NCBI RefSeq assembly: GCF_002197665.1
Contig: NZ_NBBJ01000001.1
Span: forward strand, 992,001-1,056,000
Origin: Sphingomonas mucosissima
Lineage (GTDB): Bacteria; Pseudomonadota; Alphaproteobacteria; Sphingomonadales; Sphingomonadaceae
Direction: 5' to 3'
Length of the DNA stretch: 64,000 nt
Position 1 is the first letter of the stretch; every line of letters starts with the position of its first letter. The notes beneath the pieces are model-generated. The model saw nothing but the letters and a program-made list of their open reading frames with translations. It searched no databases and was not told the DNA's origin. This document shows positions 18,218 through 27,143 of the stretch, in pieces. Both the position numbers and the translations under genes were made by a program.

Positions 18218-18874
18218 TCACGAGGCCGGACCTTCAGCCGATGCCGGGGTGCGGCGAGCAGCCTTCACCGGCACGGTGGGTTCGAGCATCTGTCCCTTCA
18301 TGATCCCTTCGCCTTTGGTTGCGGATGTAGGCATGTCCATGATCTTGTGCACCACATCCATTCCCCGGATCACCCGGCCAAACACGGCATAGCCGGGGTT
18401 CACGCCCTCCGCGTCCATTGCGGGCGTGTTGCCGACGATGATGAAGAAATCGCCGCGTGCGCTTCCCGGCGCTGCCATCGCCATGGATATCGCTCCATCA
18501 ACATGGCTGAGACCAGTCTTACTCGTCGGTTCATGGGGGATCGGCGGCAACGTCCGCTTGGGATCATTCTGGGTGCCGAACTGGATAAAGCCGTAGCGAG
18601 GCTCGGCTTGCACCTTCACAGTCCGGTAGAAAGACGTTCCGTCGAGCCGCCTGCCGTCGACATACTTCAGGAAGTTTGAAGCCGTTGCAGGTGCTTTCTC
18701 CGTTTCGATCGCCAGGACGATCGCGCCGGCGTCGGACACCAACGTGACCTGGGTGGTCGCGCTTGGCGGAGCGGCGGACAACCCGGAGCGCTGGTCAGGA
18801 TCGGCCGCTGAAGCAGTCTGAGCAGCAGCTGGCGCACCGGATGCAAGCGCGAGGAGCAGGACTAGGTGCATCAT
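18218..18874 (-). CDS. Secreted cyclophilin-type peptidyl-prolyl isomerase
   Basis: A 218-residue protein with an N-terminal signal peptide (HLVLLLALASGAPAAAQ), so periplasmic. The cyclophilin domain runs from ~43: GAIVLAIETEKAPATASNFL, FYRTVK, FIQFGT, GAISMA, SARGDFFIIVGN and PGYAVFGRVIRGMDVVHKI. It speeds cis-trans isomerisation at proline during folding. Its ATG overlaps the previous gene's stop (ATGA), and the following dehydrogenase overlaps its stop, so the three are translationally coupled. Confidence 0.88.
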   Translation of the reverse strand: MMHLVLLLALASGAPAAAQTASAADPDQRSGLSAAPPSATTQVTLVSDAGAIVLAIETEKAPATASNFLKYVDGRRLDGTSFYRTVKVQAEPRYGFIQFGTQNDPKRTLPPIPHEPTSKTGLSHVDGAISMAMAAPGSARGDFFIIVGNTPAMDAEGVNPGYAVFGRVIRGMDVVHKIMDMPTSATKGEGIMKGQMLEPTVPVKAARRTPASAEGPAS

Positions 18875-19374
18875 GAAACTTTCACCGCAAGTAGGACAAC
18901 GTTTTCAGCCTCGCTACCGGACAGCTGCACCGTATAGTGACCCGGCGAGAGGACAAAATCCATCGTCTTGCGAATGCTCGAGCACCTCGGGCCGGGGCTT
19001 GGCGCTGACGACCGCGTAACCCGGCCGTTGCGGATCAGATCCACCGAGTAAGGTCCCCCGAGTGCAAGGCGGTAAGTGCCCGGCGCCGTGACGGCGATCG
19101 TCAGAGTGCCGCCGTGGGGCCCTACCATCCTTGGAGCGGGGTTCAGCTTCAGATGGCTTGCCGGGTGCAGAGAGACGCGGATAGCCGCACCGGGTTGTAT
19201 GGTGGCGCCGCCCCCCGCTTCGGTTCCCGCGACCACCGGAGCTTGCGCAGCCCAGGCAGCAAATTCGGCGGGGAGTGACGGGCGAACATTGGCACAGGAA
19301 AAGTCGTGAGCCGGATCCTGGGCGTGAGCGGCCGTGCTGGCGAGGAGCAGCGCGGCTGCAGCGAGGATACGCAT
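18871..19374 (-). CDS. Secreted hypothetical protein, likely beta-sandwich
   Basis: A 167-residue exported protein starting MRILAAAALLLASTAAHAQ, a clear signal peptide. The mature part has regular beta-strand-like segments (GTLTIAVTAPGTYRLAL, YSVDLIRNGRVT, MDFVLSPGHYTVQLSGS), two or three cysteines and no catalytic motif. The end resembles ligand- or sugar-binding jelly-roll domains. The frame is open 62 codons upstream but the signal peptide fixes the start at 19374. It overlaps the cyclophilin start by 4 bp. It could be that enzyme's client or a partner chaperone; this is a guess. Confidence 0.7.
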   Translation of the reverse strand: MRILAAAALLLASTAAHAQDPAHDFSCANVRPSLPAEFAAWAAQAPVVAGTEAGGGATIQPGAAIRVSLHPASHLKLNPAPRMVGPHGGTLTIAVTAPGTYRLALGGPYSVDLIRNGRVTRSSAPSPGPRCSSIRKTMDFVLSPGHYTVQLSGSEAENVVLLAVKVS

Positions 19375-19556
19375 CTGACGTTCTTTCGATGTTGATCCAT
19401 CTCTTGAACGCACAACGGGCGCTTTCAGCGCGTCGCTCAGTAACATGAGTGATGAACGATCCGGAAATTCACTATCGCGATCTGGACTCTTTGCATGAGG
19501 AGCATCGGCGAAGCCGGAGGACCAGGAGCACCTAGCCTTCCGAATGCCGACGAGCC

Positions 19557-20804
19557 TCAAGCCCGCGTAGGAATCTTTTCGAACGGCACATCCTTGTCGA
19601 CCCGCACATCTCCCGGCAATCCGAGGACCCGCTCAGCGATGATGTTGCGGAGGATTTCGTCGGTGCCGCCTTCGATCCGGGTCGCCGGACTACGCATCAG
19701 GGTTGCCTGGAAGCGTGCGGCATGGGCCGCCTGCGCCGGATCGGTGAGTACCCCCATCTCTCCCTGGAGATCGATCGCGAAGCTGGCGATGTCCTGACTG
19801 GTCGCACCCGCCACGAGTTTGCCAATCGAGTTCTCCGGTCCCGGTTCTTGTCCTTTCGACAGAGCGGTGAGGGCGCGCATCGAGGTATATTTCAGGCCAC
19901 TCGCCTTGGTTGCCCAATCCGCGAGCCTCGACCTGATCGTGGGGTCATCCACCAAACGGCCGCCGTCACGGCCTGGCGCCCGAACGGCATAGTCCAGAAG
20001 CGTTTCGAACCCGGTGGACATGCCGGAGCCGATCGACAGCCGCTCGTTCATCAACGTCGTCAACGACACGGTCCAGCCCTGGCCTACGCCACCGAGCCGC
20101 TGGCTGTCGGGGATGCGCAGGTCGGCGAAGAAAACCTCGTTGAAGCCTGATTGGCCGTGCGCCTGAAGGATCGGTCGCACCTCAATGCCGGGCGAGCGCA
20201 TGTCGACCCAGAACATCGTCAGCCCCTTGTGCTTGGCGACACTGGGATCGGTACGGGTGAGCAGGATGCCATACTGCGAGATGTGCGCGCCGGACGTCCA
20301 GATTTTGGAGCCGTTGATCACCCATTCGCCGCCGTCCTTCACCGCCCGCGTGCGGAGTCCAGCGAGGTCGGAACCGGCCGAGGGCTCGGAGAACATCTGG
20401 CACCAGATGTCTTCGCCTGCCGCCAAGGGAGGGAGCAGCGCTTGCTTGTCCTGCTCGCTGCCCCACGCCATCACCGTCGGACCGCACATCCCCTGACCGA
20501 TGATGAAGGTGAACGAGAGCTGCGCATAGACGCCTTCCTCCTGGTTCCAGATGACGCGCTGCATCGGCGTCGCGCCTCGACCGCCATATTCCGTTGGCCA
20601 GTGGAGGCAGGCCCAGCCGGCATCATATTTCTTCTTCTGCCATGCCTTGCTCTCCGCCAGCATGTCCACGTCAGCGATGTCGCCGGCAGTGCCGTGCCCA
20701 GCGCCCGAGAGCATGGAGTCGAGGTGCTTGGGGGCGTTGGCGTCGATCCAGGCACGCGCTTCGGCGCGGAAGGCGGCTTCTTCTGGAGTGTCATCGAAGT
20801 TCAT
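19557..20804 (-). CDS. Acyl-CoA dehydrogenase (FadE-like)
   Basis: A 415-residue FAD flavoprotein that makes an alpha-beta double bond in an acyl-CoA. Recognisable blocks are AWIDANAPKHL, GWACLHWPTEYGGRG, the FAD-binding CQMFSEPSAGSDLAGLRTRA, WVINGSKIWTSGAHISQYGIL, LMNERLSIGSGMS, and the C-terminal RIEGGTDEILRNIIAERVLG. It is the last gene of a four-gene minus-strand set, 76 bp after a second acyl-CoA dehydrogenase. In sphingomonad and actinobacterial catabolic clusters such pairs can form heteromeric dehydrogenases for steroid or branched acyl-CoA; whether they do here is inference. Confidence 0.9.
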   Translation of the reverse strand: MNFDDTPEEAAFRAEARAWIDANAPKHLDSMLSGAGHGTAGDIADVDMLAESKAWQKKKYDAGWACLHWPTEYGGRGATPMQRVIWNQEEGVYAQLSFTFIIGQGMCGPTVMAWGSEQDKQALLPPLAAGEDIWCQMFSEPSAGSDLAGLRTRAVKDGGEWVINGSKIWTSGAHISQYGILLTRTDPSVAKHKGLTMFWVDMRSPGIEVRPILQAHGQSGFNEVFFADLRIPDSQRLGGVGQGWTVSLTTLMNERLSIGSGMSTGFETLLDYAVRAPGRDGGRLVDDPTIRSRLADWATKASGLKYTSMRALTALSKGQEPGPENSIGKLVAGATSQDIASFAIDLQGEMGVLTDPAQAAHAARFQATLMRSPATRIEGGTDEILRNIIAERVLGLPGDVRVDKDVPFEKIPTRA

Positions 20805-20880
20805 GAGCTTGGGTCCTTCAATCGTTTGCTCGGCCGATCCCAGTGATCATGCGGGGAGGGCGGCGCACCTTCGGCCTCAA

Positions 20881-21996
20881 TCAGGCGGCGAGCGGCTCGT
20901 TTACGGCCGCGAGGCGGGTAACGAGTTTCTCCTCCCAGTCGGGCAGGCTGCCGAGCGCCAGGGCAAGCTGGTTCGACCGCCGGTAGAAGAGGTGGCAATC
21001 CATCTGCCACGTGAACCCCATGCCCCCGTGCACCTGGATGTTGTTCTTCGCGCAGTGTCGGAAGGCATTGGTGGCGGACACCCGCGCCGTGGCGGCAGCG
21101 CGGGGCAGTTCAGCTGCACCCGTGGATAGTGCCCATGCGCCATAATAAGCGTTGGAGCGGGCCAACGTCGCCGAGACGTACATATCGGCAAGCATGTGCT
21201 TGATCGCCTGGAAGCTGCCGATCTGCCGGCCGAAGGCCATGCGCTCGAGCGCATAATCGCGGCCCATCTCCAGCGCGCGATCCGCGCCGCCGATCTGTTC
21301 GAAGGCGACAAGAACCGCGGCCCGGTCGAGCAGAGTCTGAAGACTGGCCCAACCTTCGCCGCGCTCGCCCAGCCGCTCGGCCGCGGCATTGTTGAACGTG
21401 AGTTCCGCCTGGCCCCGCGTCGGGTCGATCGTGTTGAGAGTTTTGCGGGTGACGCCTTCCTGGGAAAGGTCGAGGAGGAACAGGCTCAGTGCGTCCGCGT
21501 CCTTTGCAAGAACGATCGCGACGTCCGCAATATCGCCGTCCAGCACCGGGGTCTTCGTTCCGCTCAACATACCATTTACAAAGGCGGTGCGCACGCTCTT
21601 GTCGCTCAAGCGCTCGCCCTCACTGCTCGCGAGGCAACCGATGGCGGCGCCAGCGGCAATCTTGGGAAGCCATGCGGCCTGTTGTTCCCCGGTACCGAAC
21701 GACTTGATCGCCTCGGCTGCCAGGTAGACGGACGACAGAATGGGCAGCGGCGCGATCGCGCGCCCGAATTCCTCGGCCACGGCGCAAAGCTCGAGGTAGC
21801 CGAGACCGAGACCGCCATGCTCCTCGGGAATGGCAATGCCGAGAAAGCCCATTTCCGCCACGCCCTGCCATAGCGAGCGATCGAAGCCGCCGCCTTCCAG
21901 CGCCTTGCGGACACGTTCGGTGGAACATTCTGCCGCAAGAAAGCGCCGCGCTTCCTGGCGAAATTCATTTTGTTGTTCGTTGAAATCGAACTGCAT
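20881..21996 (-). CDS. Acyl-CoA dehydrogenase, second type
   Basis: A shorter acyl-CoA dehydrogenase (371 residues). N-terminal helical domain MQFDFNEQQNEFRQEARRFL, then GFLGIAIPEEHGGLGLGYLE, a middle beta domain with CLASSEGERLSDKSVR where the usual FAD-contacting TEP motif is degenerate, and C-terminal YALERMAFGRQIGSFQAIKH and NIQVHGGMGFTWQMDCHLFYR. The weakened middle motif suggests it may act as a partner subunit to the neighbouring full enzyme. It follows the SnoaL-like gene by 11 bp. Confidence 0.85.
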   Translation of the reverse strand: MQFDFNEQQNEFRQEARRFLAAECSTERVRKALEGGGFDRSLWQGVAEMGFLGIAIPEEHGGLGLGYLELCAVAEEFGRAIAPLPILSSVYLAAEAIKSFGTGEQQAAWLPKIAAGAAIGCLASSEGERLSDKSVRTAFVNGMLSGTKTPVLDGDIADVAIVLAKDADALSLFLLDLSQEGVTRKTLNTIDPTRGQAELTFNNAAAERLGERGEGWASLQTLLDRAAVLVAFEQIGGADRALEMGRDYALERMAFGRQIGSFQAIKHMLADMYVSATLARSNAYYGAWALSTGAAELPRAAATARVSATNAFRHCAKNNIQVHGGMGFTWQMDCHLFYRRSNQLALALGSLPDWEEKLVTRLAAVNEPLAA

Positions 21997-22007
21997 CGAT
22001 CCCTCCC

Positions 22008-22355
22008 CTAGTCTTGTGAAAGCTGGTGTACGTAGACCTCGTTGTGAGCGATCCGGTCGCCTTCGAGCAGGACCATGTCAAAGCCGCGCAAGCGCCCGCC
22101 GCCCGCCACATCACAATACCAGCGACCGCAGAAGCCGCCTGGGATCGGCCACGTTTCGTCGGGGGTGTAAGTCATCTGCGGGGTGGCAGCGAATAACTGA
22201 ATCAGATAGCTACGAAGCGCAGCGTGGCCCTTGATCCCAGAGGCAGTCTGCGGATCGAAGTAAGCGCACTCTTCGGCATAGAAGTTGAGAAGACCGGCCA
22301 CGTCCTTGGCCGTCCACGTGGCAAGCCAATCAGCGTTGTAGCGAGCGATATCCAT
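22008..22355 (-). CDS. SnoaL/NTF2-like small protein
   Basis: A 115-residue single NTF2-fold domain: start MDIARYNADWLATWTAKDVA, then FYAEECAYFDPQT, GHAALRSYLIQLFAATPQM and LEGDRIAHNEVYVHQ. Members of this fold are isomerases, cyclases or dehydratases, or bind small ligands. Three bases separate its start from the FAD monooxygenase stop, so they are co-translated. It could process the monooxygenase product; substrate unknown. Confidence 0.8.
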   Translation of the reverse strand: MDIARYNADWLATWTAKDVAGLLNFYAEECAYFDPQTASGIKGHAALRSYLIQLFAATPQMTYTPDETWPIPGGFCGRWYCDVAGGGRLRGFDMVLLEGDRIAHNEVYVHQLSQD

Positions 22356-22358
22356 CGG

Positions 22359-23588
22359 TCAGGCTCCCACCACCCGCGCCACATGAGCGAGCTCGAAGAT
22401 CTCCGCCGGTACCGCCTCCGGGCCGGCGAGCGTCGCAACCCCGTGCAGCCCCAGCATGGGATCGGTCGCGGTAGCCTCGTGATAGCGGCGGCGTCGCGCG
22501 CGGGCTTCCTCGCCAAACTCCATGTCGAGCTTGGCCTGCATCTCGGATGCGATGCGCAGGCGACGCATGCGCTCGCTGCGCTCCTCGGCGTAGGGCCGGA
22601 AGTCCGGCTCGCGACCAGCAGGCGTCTCCTTGAGGATATCGCTGACCAGGCGCACGTCGCGGTAGGTGATGGACAAACCCAGGCCCAGGATCGGATCGTT
22701 CCACCCCGCCGCGTCCCCGATCAGGACGGCGCCGGGTACGTACGGCTGATCAGTCGCTGCGCAGTTGTTGTAATACGCGTAGAGTGGGCTCGCCGGCGTT
22801 CCTCCCGCGATCGCCTCATTGCCCGGCGCCGATTTCATCCGAAAGGCTTCAAGGAAGCGGCGTGGCCCCTCGCTGCCGGCGAAACGCGTTTTCGCAGCGA
22901 GATCCCAGCCTCCATAGACCCGCATGCGACCGTTGCCTTGCGGAAAAGCCAGGAAGGCGAAATCCTCTTCAGTGCCGATCGCCTGGCGGGTGTCGTTCCA
23001 GGCGCCGACGTCGTCAACCAGCAGGCCGGCAAACCAATGGTGCGGCTTGTCCTGATGAAGAGTCAGGCCCGCGGCACGACGGACGACGGATTGGCGCCCC
23101 TCGGCACCTACAATCAAAGGCGCATGTTCAGTCCGTAGCTCGCCATTGTACACGTAAGTGACAGAAGGCGCCCGCCCGAGTTCGATCGCTTGGACGTCAA
23201 CGCCGCGGAGGGCACACGCGCCGGCTTCGCGAGCCTCGTCAAACAGGGTCTGGCAATGAACCGGATGGCGGATGCACAAGGGACCTGGCACGTCCGGGGC
23301 GAACATGCCGAGTTGCAGTGCATGCTCCTCGGCCTCCGCGGGATCCCGCGTCTCGTCGTAGGTGACATGACTGCTCAGGTGGTGTCCGCCAGCGTCGATG
23401 AGGGCGTCATAAAGCGCCAAGCGCTGGGTCTCGGTGACGCCCCACGGCGCGATCCATTCGCCGCGCACCTTGTCTTCGTAAACGAGGCTCTTCTCTAGAA
23501 GAAGCACGGAGCGTCCGGCGCGCGCCATTACGGCGGCAAGCGCCGATCCGCCGATCCCGCCACCAACGACGATGATGTCGTACGTCAT
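22359..23588 (-). CDS. FAD-dependent monooxygenase (PHBH type)
   Basis: A 409-residue class A flavin monooxygenase. FAD-binding GGGIGGSALAAVMARAGRS is at ~8-26, a central motif LIVGAEGRQSVVRR contacts NAD(P)H/FAD, and AVLIGDAAGWNDPILGLGLS carries the GD motif. A basic stretch (ARRRRYHEATATDPM) lies near the C-terminus. ATG 23588 has GGGAGAG upstream. It heads a tight operon with the SnoaL-like protein and two acyl-CoA dehydrogenases, implying hydroxylation of a substrate later handled as a CoA thioester. Substrate not identifiable from sequence. Confidence 0.88.
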   Translation of the reverse strand: MTYDIIVVGGGIGGSALAAVMARAGRSVLLLEKSLVYEDKVRGEWIAPWGVTETQRLALYDALIDAGGHHLSSHVTYDETRDPAEAEEHALQLGMFAPDVPGPLCIRHPVHCQTLFDEAREAGACALRGVDVQAIELGRAPSVTYVYNGELRTEHAPLIVGAEGRQSVVRRAAGLTLHQDKPHHWFAGLLVDDVGAWNDTRQAIGTEEDFAFLAFPQGNGRMRVYGGWDLAAKTRFAGSEGPRRFLEAFRMKSAPGNEAIAGGTPASPLYAYYNNCAATDQPYVPGAVLIGDAAGWNDPILGLGLSITYRDVRLVSDILKETPAGREPDFRPYAEERSERMRRLRIASEMQAKLDMEFGEEARARRRRYHEATATDPMLGLHGVATLAGPEAVPAEIFELAHVARVVGA

Positions 23589-24052
23589 GCCCGCTCTCCC
23601 GCCGTTACCGGCCATCACGGGTCGGCAATCGGAGCATTAAGTCAGTCGACCTAATTTCACGACACGTACGAGCGTGGTCATGGCCAAGTCAATGGGGCTT
23701 TGCCGAAGCATGGCTGAAACGGGTGCAACCGGCGTGTTCCGCAATGCGGCGCCGTGCCCCCAAGAGGGCGGCACGGCAGGCGCGGTCGGAGACGATCAAA
23801 TCAGATGTTGTCTGGTCAGCGCTGCGCCTGGAGCAGCTGGTGGCCGCAGCTGTGGGAACCACAAGAAACCGGCTAGATGGCGCGGCAGCGATTCTCCGAA
23901 AGAGCGAAATCGGAACCCGGACGGCAAACTGGCATTGAGGAGTGAGGGAAGGGCGGTGAACGTGCCGATGAAGCGCGTGAACAAAGGTCCGCTTGCGGCA
24001 GTCGACCGAGAGGTTCTGCTTGGTTGGGAGCCGTCTAATCGACAGCGAGTAC
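23589..24052. other. Non-coding region upstream of the monooxygenase operon
   Basis: Carries the upstream region of the minus-strand operon and the 3' flank of the GGDEF-EAL gene. Overlapping frames on both strands are open but none shows a family motif or ribosome site. I see no clear operator. Confidence 0.5.
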
Positions 24053-26587
24053 CTATCGTCCGAGATCCGACCGTGGGAATGCGCGCAGCACCCCGCGCTC
24101 TTCCGGCTCCATCGGGAATACTGGGATATCCAGCAGTTGTGGCTGTGGTCGGCCGTAGAGGTATCCTTGGCCAAGCTGGCATCCCAGTTGCCGCAGTCGC
24201 AACGCCTGAGCCTCGGTCTCAATCCCCTCCGCGACGACGACTTTGCCGAGGCCACGGCCAAGGCCGACGATGGCGCGCACGATCGCTATTGTTCCTCCAT
24301 TCGGTTGATCGATGCTGGAGACAAAAGAGCGATCGATCTTGATGCGGTCCACGGGCACGCTGCGTAGATGCGCCAGCGAGGCGTAGCCGGTGCCGAAATC
24401 GTCGAGTGCGATGGAGACGCCGGCGTCGTGAAGCGTCCGCAGGTTGGCGAGGATGCTGTCCGCCGCCCGGTCGAGCATCACTCCCTCCGTGACTTCGACA
24501 CACAAGGATGAGGTCGGGATCTTATGATGCGCCAGCCGGTCGAGCACGCGCTTGGCAGCCCGAGGGCCTGCCAGTTGTGCCGATGTGAAGTTGACGCTGA
24601 GCACGCCGATCGCGTCGCCTTGGTCGCGCAACCAGGCAAGCGCGAGCTCCAAGACGTGCTCCTGAATTCGCAGGCCGATCCTCTCCGCGATCAGCACATC
24701 GGCGAAGCGGTCTGGCGTCAGCAATCCGTGCCTCGGATGGTTCCAGCGGAGCAGTGCCTCATACCCACACACTGTTTCTGTCACGAGCGACAGGATCGGC
24801 TGCAGGTACAGCTGAAATTCCCCGTTCTTGAGAGCCGCTTCGGCATCACCGGCGAACTCAATCTGCAGGTCGCGCAGGCTACGGTGCAGCGGATCGTAGC
24901 GACAGTGGCGCGCACGGCCGAGGCGCTTGGCCGTGTAAAGAGCGAGGTCCGCGTTTTGGAACAACAGGTCCAGCGCCGCCGCGTCCGCGGGATAGGCTGC
25001 CGATCCGATGCTGAGCGAGGTGGCGCGTTGCTGGTCGGCATACTGCCAGACCTCACCTTGCAGGACGGCTAGCTCCTCGACCAGCGCATTCTCCGCCGAG
25101 GCGCCGCCTGGGCAAAGGATCGCGAACTCGTCGCCACCCACGCGCGCAATCCTGGCGCCCTGACAACGCTCGGTGGCGACGGCGAGCGCTGATCCGACGT
25201 GGCAGAGAAGGGCATCGCCGCCGGCGTGTCCCAGTCGGTCGTTTGCGTCCTTGAGATAGTCGACATCGATCAGAAACAGGCTGAACGGCGTGCCGGCTGC
25301 TATGAGATCGTGCGCGTTTTTCTGAAAGGCAGCGCGATTACCGAGCCCCGTCAGAAAGTCCGTATGTGCCGCCAAACGAAGAGCTTTTGTTTCGGCTAGA
25401 TCGATCTCGCGCCGCTGACGCGTTTGGTCTAGTTCCTGGCGGATCAGGCGAAATCGATCTGCAATGGCGAGCGACAGCACCAGCGCTTCAAAGGCGAGCG
25501 CCGCAAACGTCGCCATGTCGACGAGGTCGTTCTGCGGCACGAAGCCGAGATTGCGCGCCAACCGGGCCAGGAAGACGCAGATCACCGGCCCCCAGCCGAT
25601 CATATAGAACCAGATCACTCGGCTGCCGCGTCGAACCGCGACCCAGCAGGAGACAGCCACCAGCACCGCGGAGCCAGCAATGACGTCGTTGAGAAGCCGA
25701 TCGGTCGCGACGGCTGGCAGCCACGTGTCGGCTGCGGCCAGAAAGCCCAGAACCGCACCCGAGGCCGCGAACACTCGCCCAATGAGGATCAGGGCGCGGG
25801 GCAAAACGCCCTCCTCGATCACGGCGAAGAAGAACATGTTGCCGGCGGCCACCAAGAGCCCGACCAGCACGAAGTCGAGCCGGACTGCCAGTGGCCCGAC
25901 TAGACTTGGCACGACGAACGCCGCCATGTTGGTCCAAATCAGACCGTAGGCAAAGGCTGTGGTGACCCAAACCAGATACCAGCGCTGAAACGCATGCCGG
26001 TGCCCGGTGTGGATGACGAGATTGTAGAGCAGGGCGGAGAGCAGCGTTCCCGCAAACAGGCCCATCAGCAGCAACCACCGGGCGTCGTTGGCCGTCATCG
26101 CCGTCCCCGGCATCGCGGCGACCTTCCGCATGAGGGATAGGTCGTCGATCTGCCTGAACCCGAGGTAGAGTTCATCGACGTCCCGCCCGGCTGGCTCAAT
26201 CTCGAACTTCAGCAGGCCGCCCGGCGCCCAATGACCCTTCAGATCCGCAGGCGCCTTTACCTGCCGCATCGTGCCGAAGTCCCCCGCTACCAGCACGGAA
26301 ATCCGGTCAAAGCGAGTCTGGTCTACGAGCAGGTGCCAGCGCGCTGGAAGGTCTTGCAGGCGGGAGGTGTCTAGGCGAAGCCAGAGCCAGTCGACACTGT
26401 TCGTCGGGGCCTGGTCGCCGCAGCGATATCGGGCCACGGTGATCGCGGCATCCGTTGCTTTGTCGGACAGCGTCGCGGTGCAGGCGTTGCGGCGAAGGTC
26501 GATGCCCGAAGCGGATGCCGCCTGCGGCGCCAAGCTTAAGGCGAGCAGTAATGATGCACACCAAAGCTTCTTGAACCAACCAGTCAC
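24053..26587 (-). CDS. 7TMR-DISM GGDEF-EAL cyclic-di-GMP protein
   Basis: An 844-residue membrane protein with a signal peptide, a periplasmic 7TMR-DISM2-like domain (~25-160), seven-helix membrane part (~175-385), a short coiled coil, then GGDEF and EAL domains. GGDEF: DFLTGLGNRAAFQKN, RVGGDEFAIL. EAL: YEALLRWNHPRHG, NFTSAQL, VEVTEGVML, IALDDFGTGYASL, IKIDRSFVSS, VVAEGIETEAQ; phosphodiesterase residues look intact, so it may make and break cyclic di-GMP. I choose GTG 26587 (GGGGG 8 bases upstream, then the signal peptide); the frame extends to 26674. The ligand is unknown. Confidence 0.85.
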   Translation of the reverse strand: MTGWFKKLWCASLLLALSLAPQAASASGIDLRRNACTATLSDKATDAAITVARYRCGDQAPTNSVDWLWLRLDTSRLQDLPARWHLLVDQTRFDRISVLVAGDFGTMRQVKAPADLKGHWAPGGLLKFEIEPAGRDVDELYLGFRQIDDLSLMRKVAAMPGTAMTANDARWLLLMGLFAGTLLSALLYNLVIHTGHRHAFQRWYLVWVTTAFAYGLIWTNMAAFVVPSLVGPLAVRLDFVLVGLLVAAGNMFFFAVIEEGVLPRALILIGRVFAASGAVLGFLAAADTWLPAVATDRLLNDVIAGSAVLVAVSCWVAVRRGSRVIWFYMIGWGPVICVFLARLARNLGFVPQNDLVDMATFAALAFEALVLSLAIADRFRLIRQELDQTRQRREIDLAETKALRLAAHTDFLTGLGNRAAFQKNAHDLIAAGTPFSLFLIDVDYLKDANDRLGHAGGDALLCHVGSALAVATERCQGARIARVGGDEFAILCPGGASAENALVEELAVLQGEVWQYADQQRATSLSIGSAAYPADAAALDLLFQNADLALYTAKRLGRARHCRYDPLHRSLRDLQIEFAGDAEAALKNGEFQLYLQPILSLVTETVCGYEALLRWNHPRHGLLTPDRFADVLIAERIGLRIQEHVLELALAWLRDQGDAIGVLSVNFTSAQLAGPRAAKRVLDRLAHHKIPTSSLCVEVTEGVMLDRAADSILANLRTLHDAGVSIALDDFGTGYASLAHLRSVPVDRIKIDRSFVSSIDQPNGGTIAIVRAIVGLGRGLGKVVVAEGIETEAQALRLRQLGCQLGQGYLYGRPQPQLLDIPVFPMEPEERGVLRAFPRSDLGR

Positions 26588-26811
26588 TCTTGCAGCCCCC
26601 ACCGCAGCTTCATCGGAGCGCCGATAACGGGCACACCCTAACGAGTGGCAACCATCCGCCTTAACTAAAAACACAGCAGCGCCGGTGAGCGGAAGCCGTG
26701 CAGCCCTGTCGCGAGCCTTTCCGCGAACGACAGATCATTGTAGCTGAGGATCAGGTGCTTAGGTCAAGCAACCCGCTTGAACCAACCACCGCGAGTTTTG
26801 GAGCAACCGAC

Positions 26812-26958
26812 ATCCCACGCAAACCAAATTACGACTTTGAGCGCCGCGAGCGTGAAAAGACCAAGGCGGCTGAGTCCGCGAAGAAGGCGCAAGCCAAGGC
26901 GGAGAAGCGGGCGGCTGAAAAGGGAGCGTCGGATGCGGATCAGTCCGGCGGATCGTAG
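26812..26958 (+). CDS. Small basic-charged protein with probable ATC start
   Basis: A 48-residue charged helical peptide. With initiator Met it would begin MPRKPNYDFERREREKTKA and continue with Lys/Ala/Glu-rich repeats (AAESAKKAQAKAEKRAAEK). This start and composition resemble a small protein common in sphingomonads. The codon at the first position here is ATC, not ATG. GGAG sits 8 bases before it, the normal ribosome distance. The frame is open upstream to GTG 26698, but that part has no similarity and no good ribosome site. Function unknown, likely nucleic-acid-associated or disordered. Confidence 0.55.
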   Translation: MPRKPNYDFERREREKTKAAESAKKAQAKAEKRAAEKGASDADQSGGS

Positions 26959-27143
26959 ATCCCCTGACGCAAAGCTGGCGGCAGGCGATCGCCCGCGCGG
27001 AGTTCGGCTGGAGATACTTGTGGCATGCGCAGCTGCGCGTCGAACAGGACCACCTGTTCATATCAAGGCTCGTGCGACGAATGTTCTGCAAGCCATGACT
27101 GGCTGACGTCACTTGACGCACACGCTTGACTGATTGCGACATG

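Noticed and set aside
23674..24342. Overlapping open frames on both strands between the monooxygenase and GGDEF-EAL genes
   Set aside because: Neither shows motifs; the + frame runs into antisense of the EAL domain.
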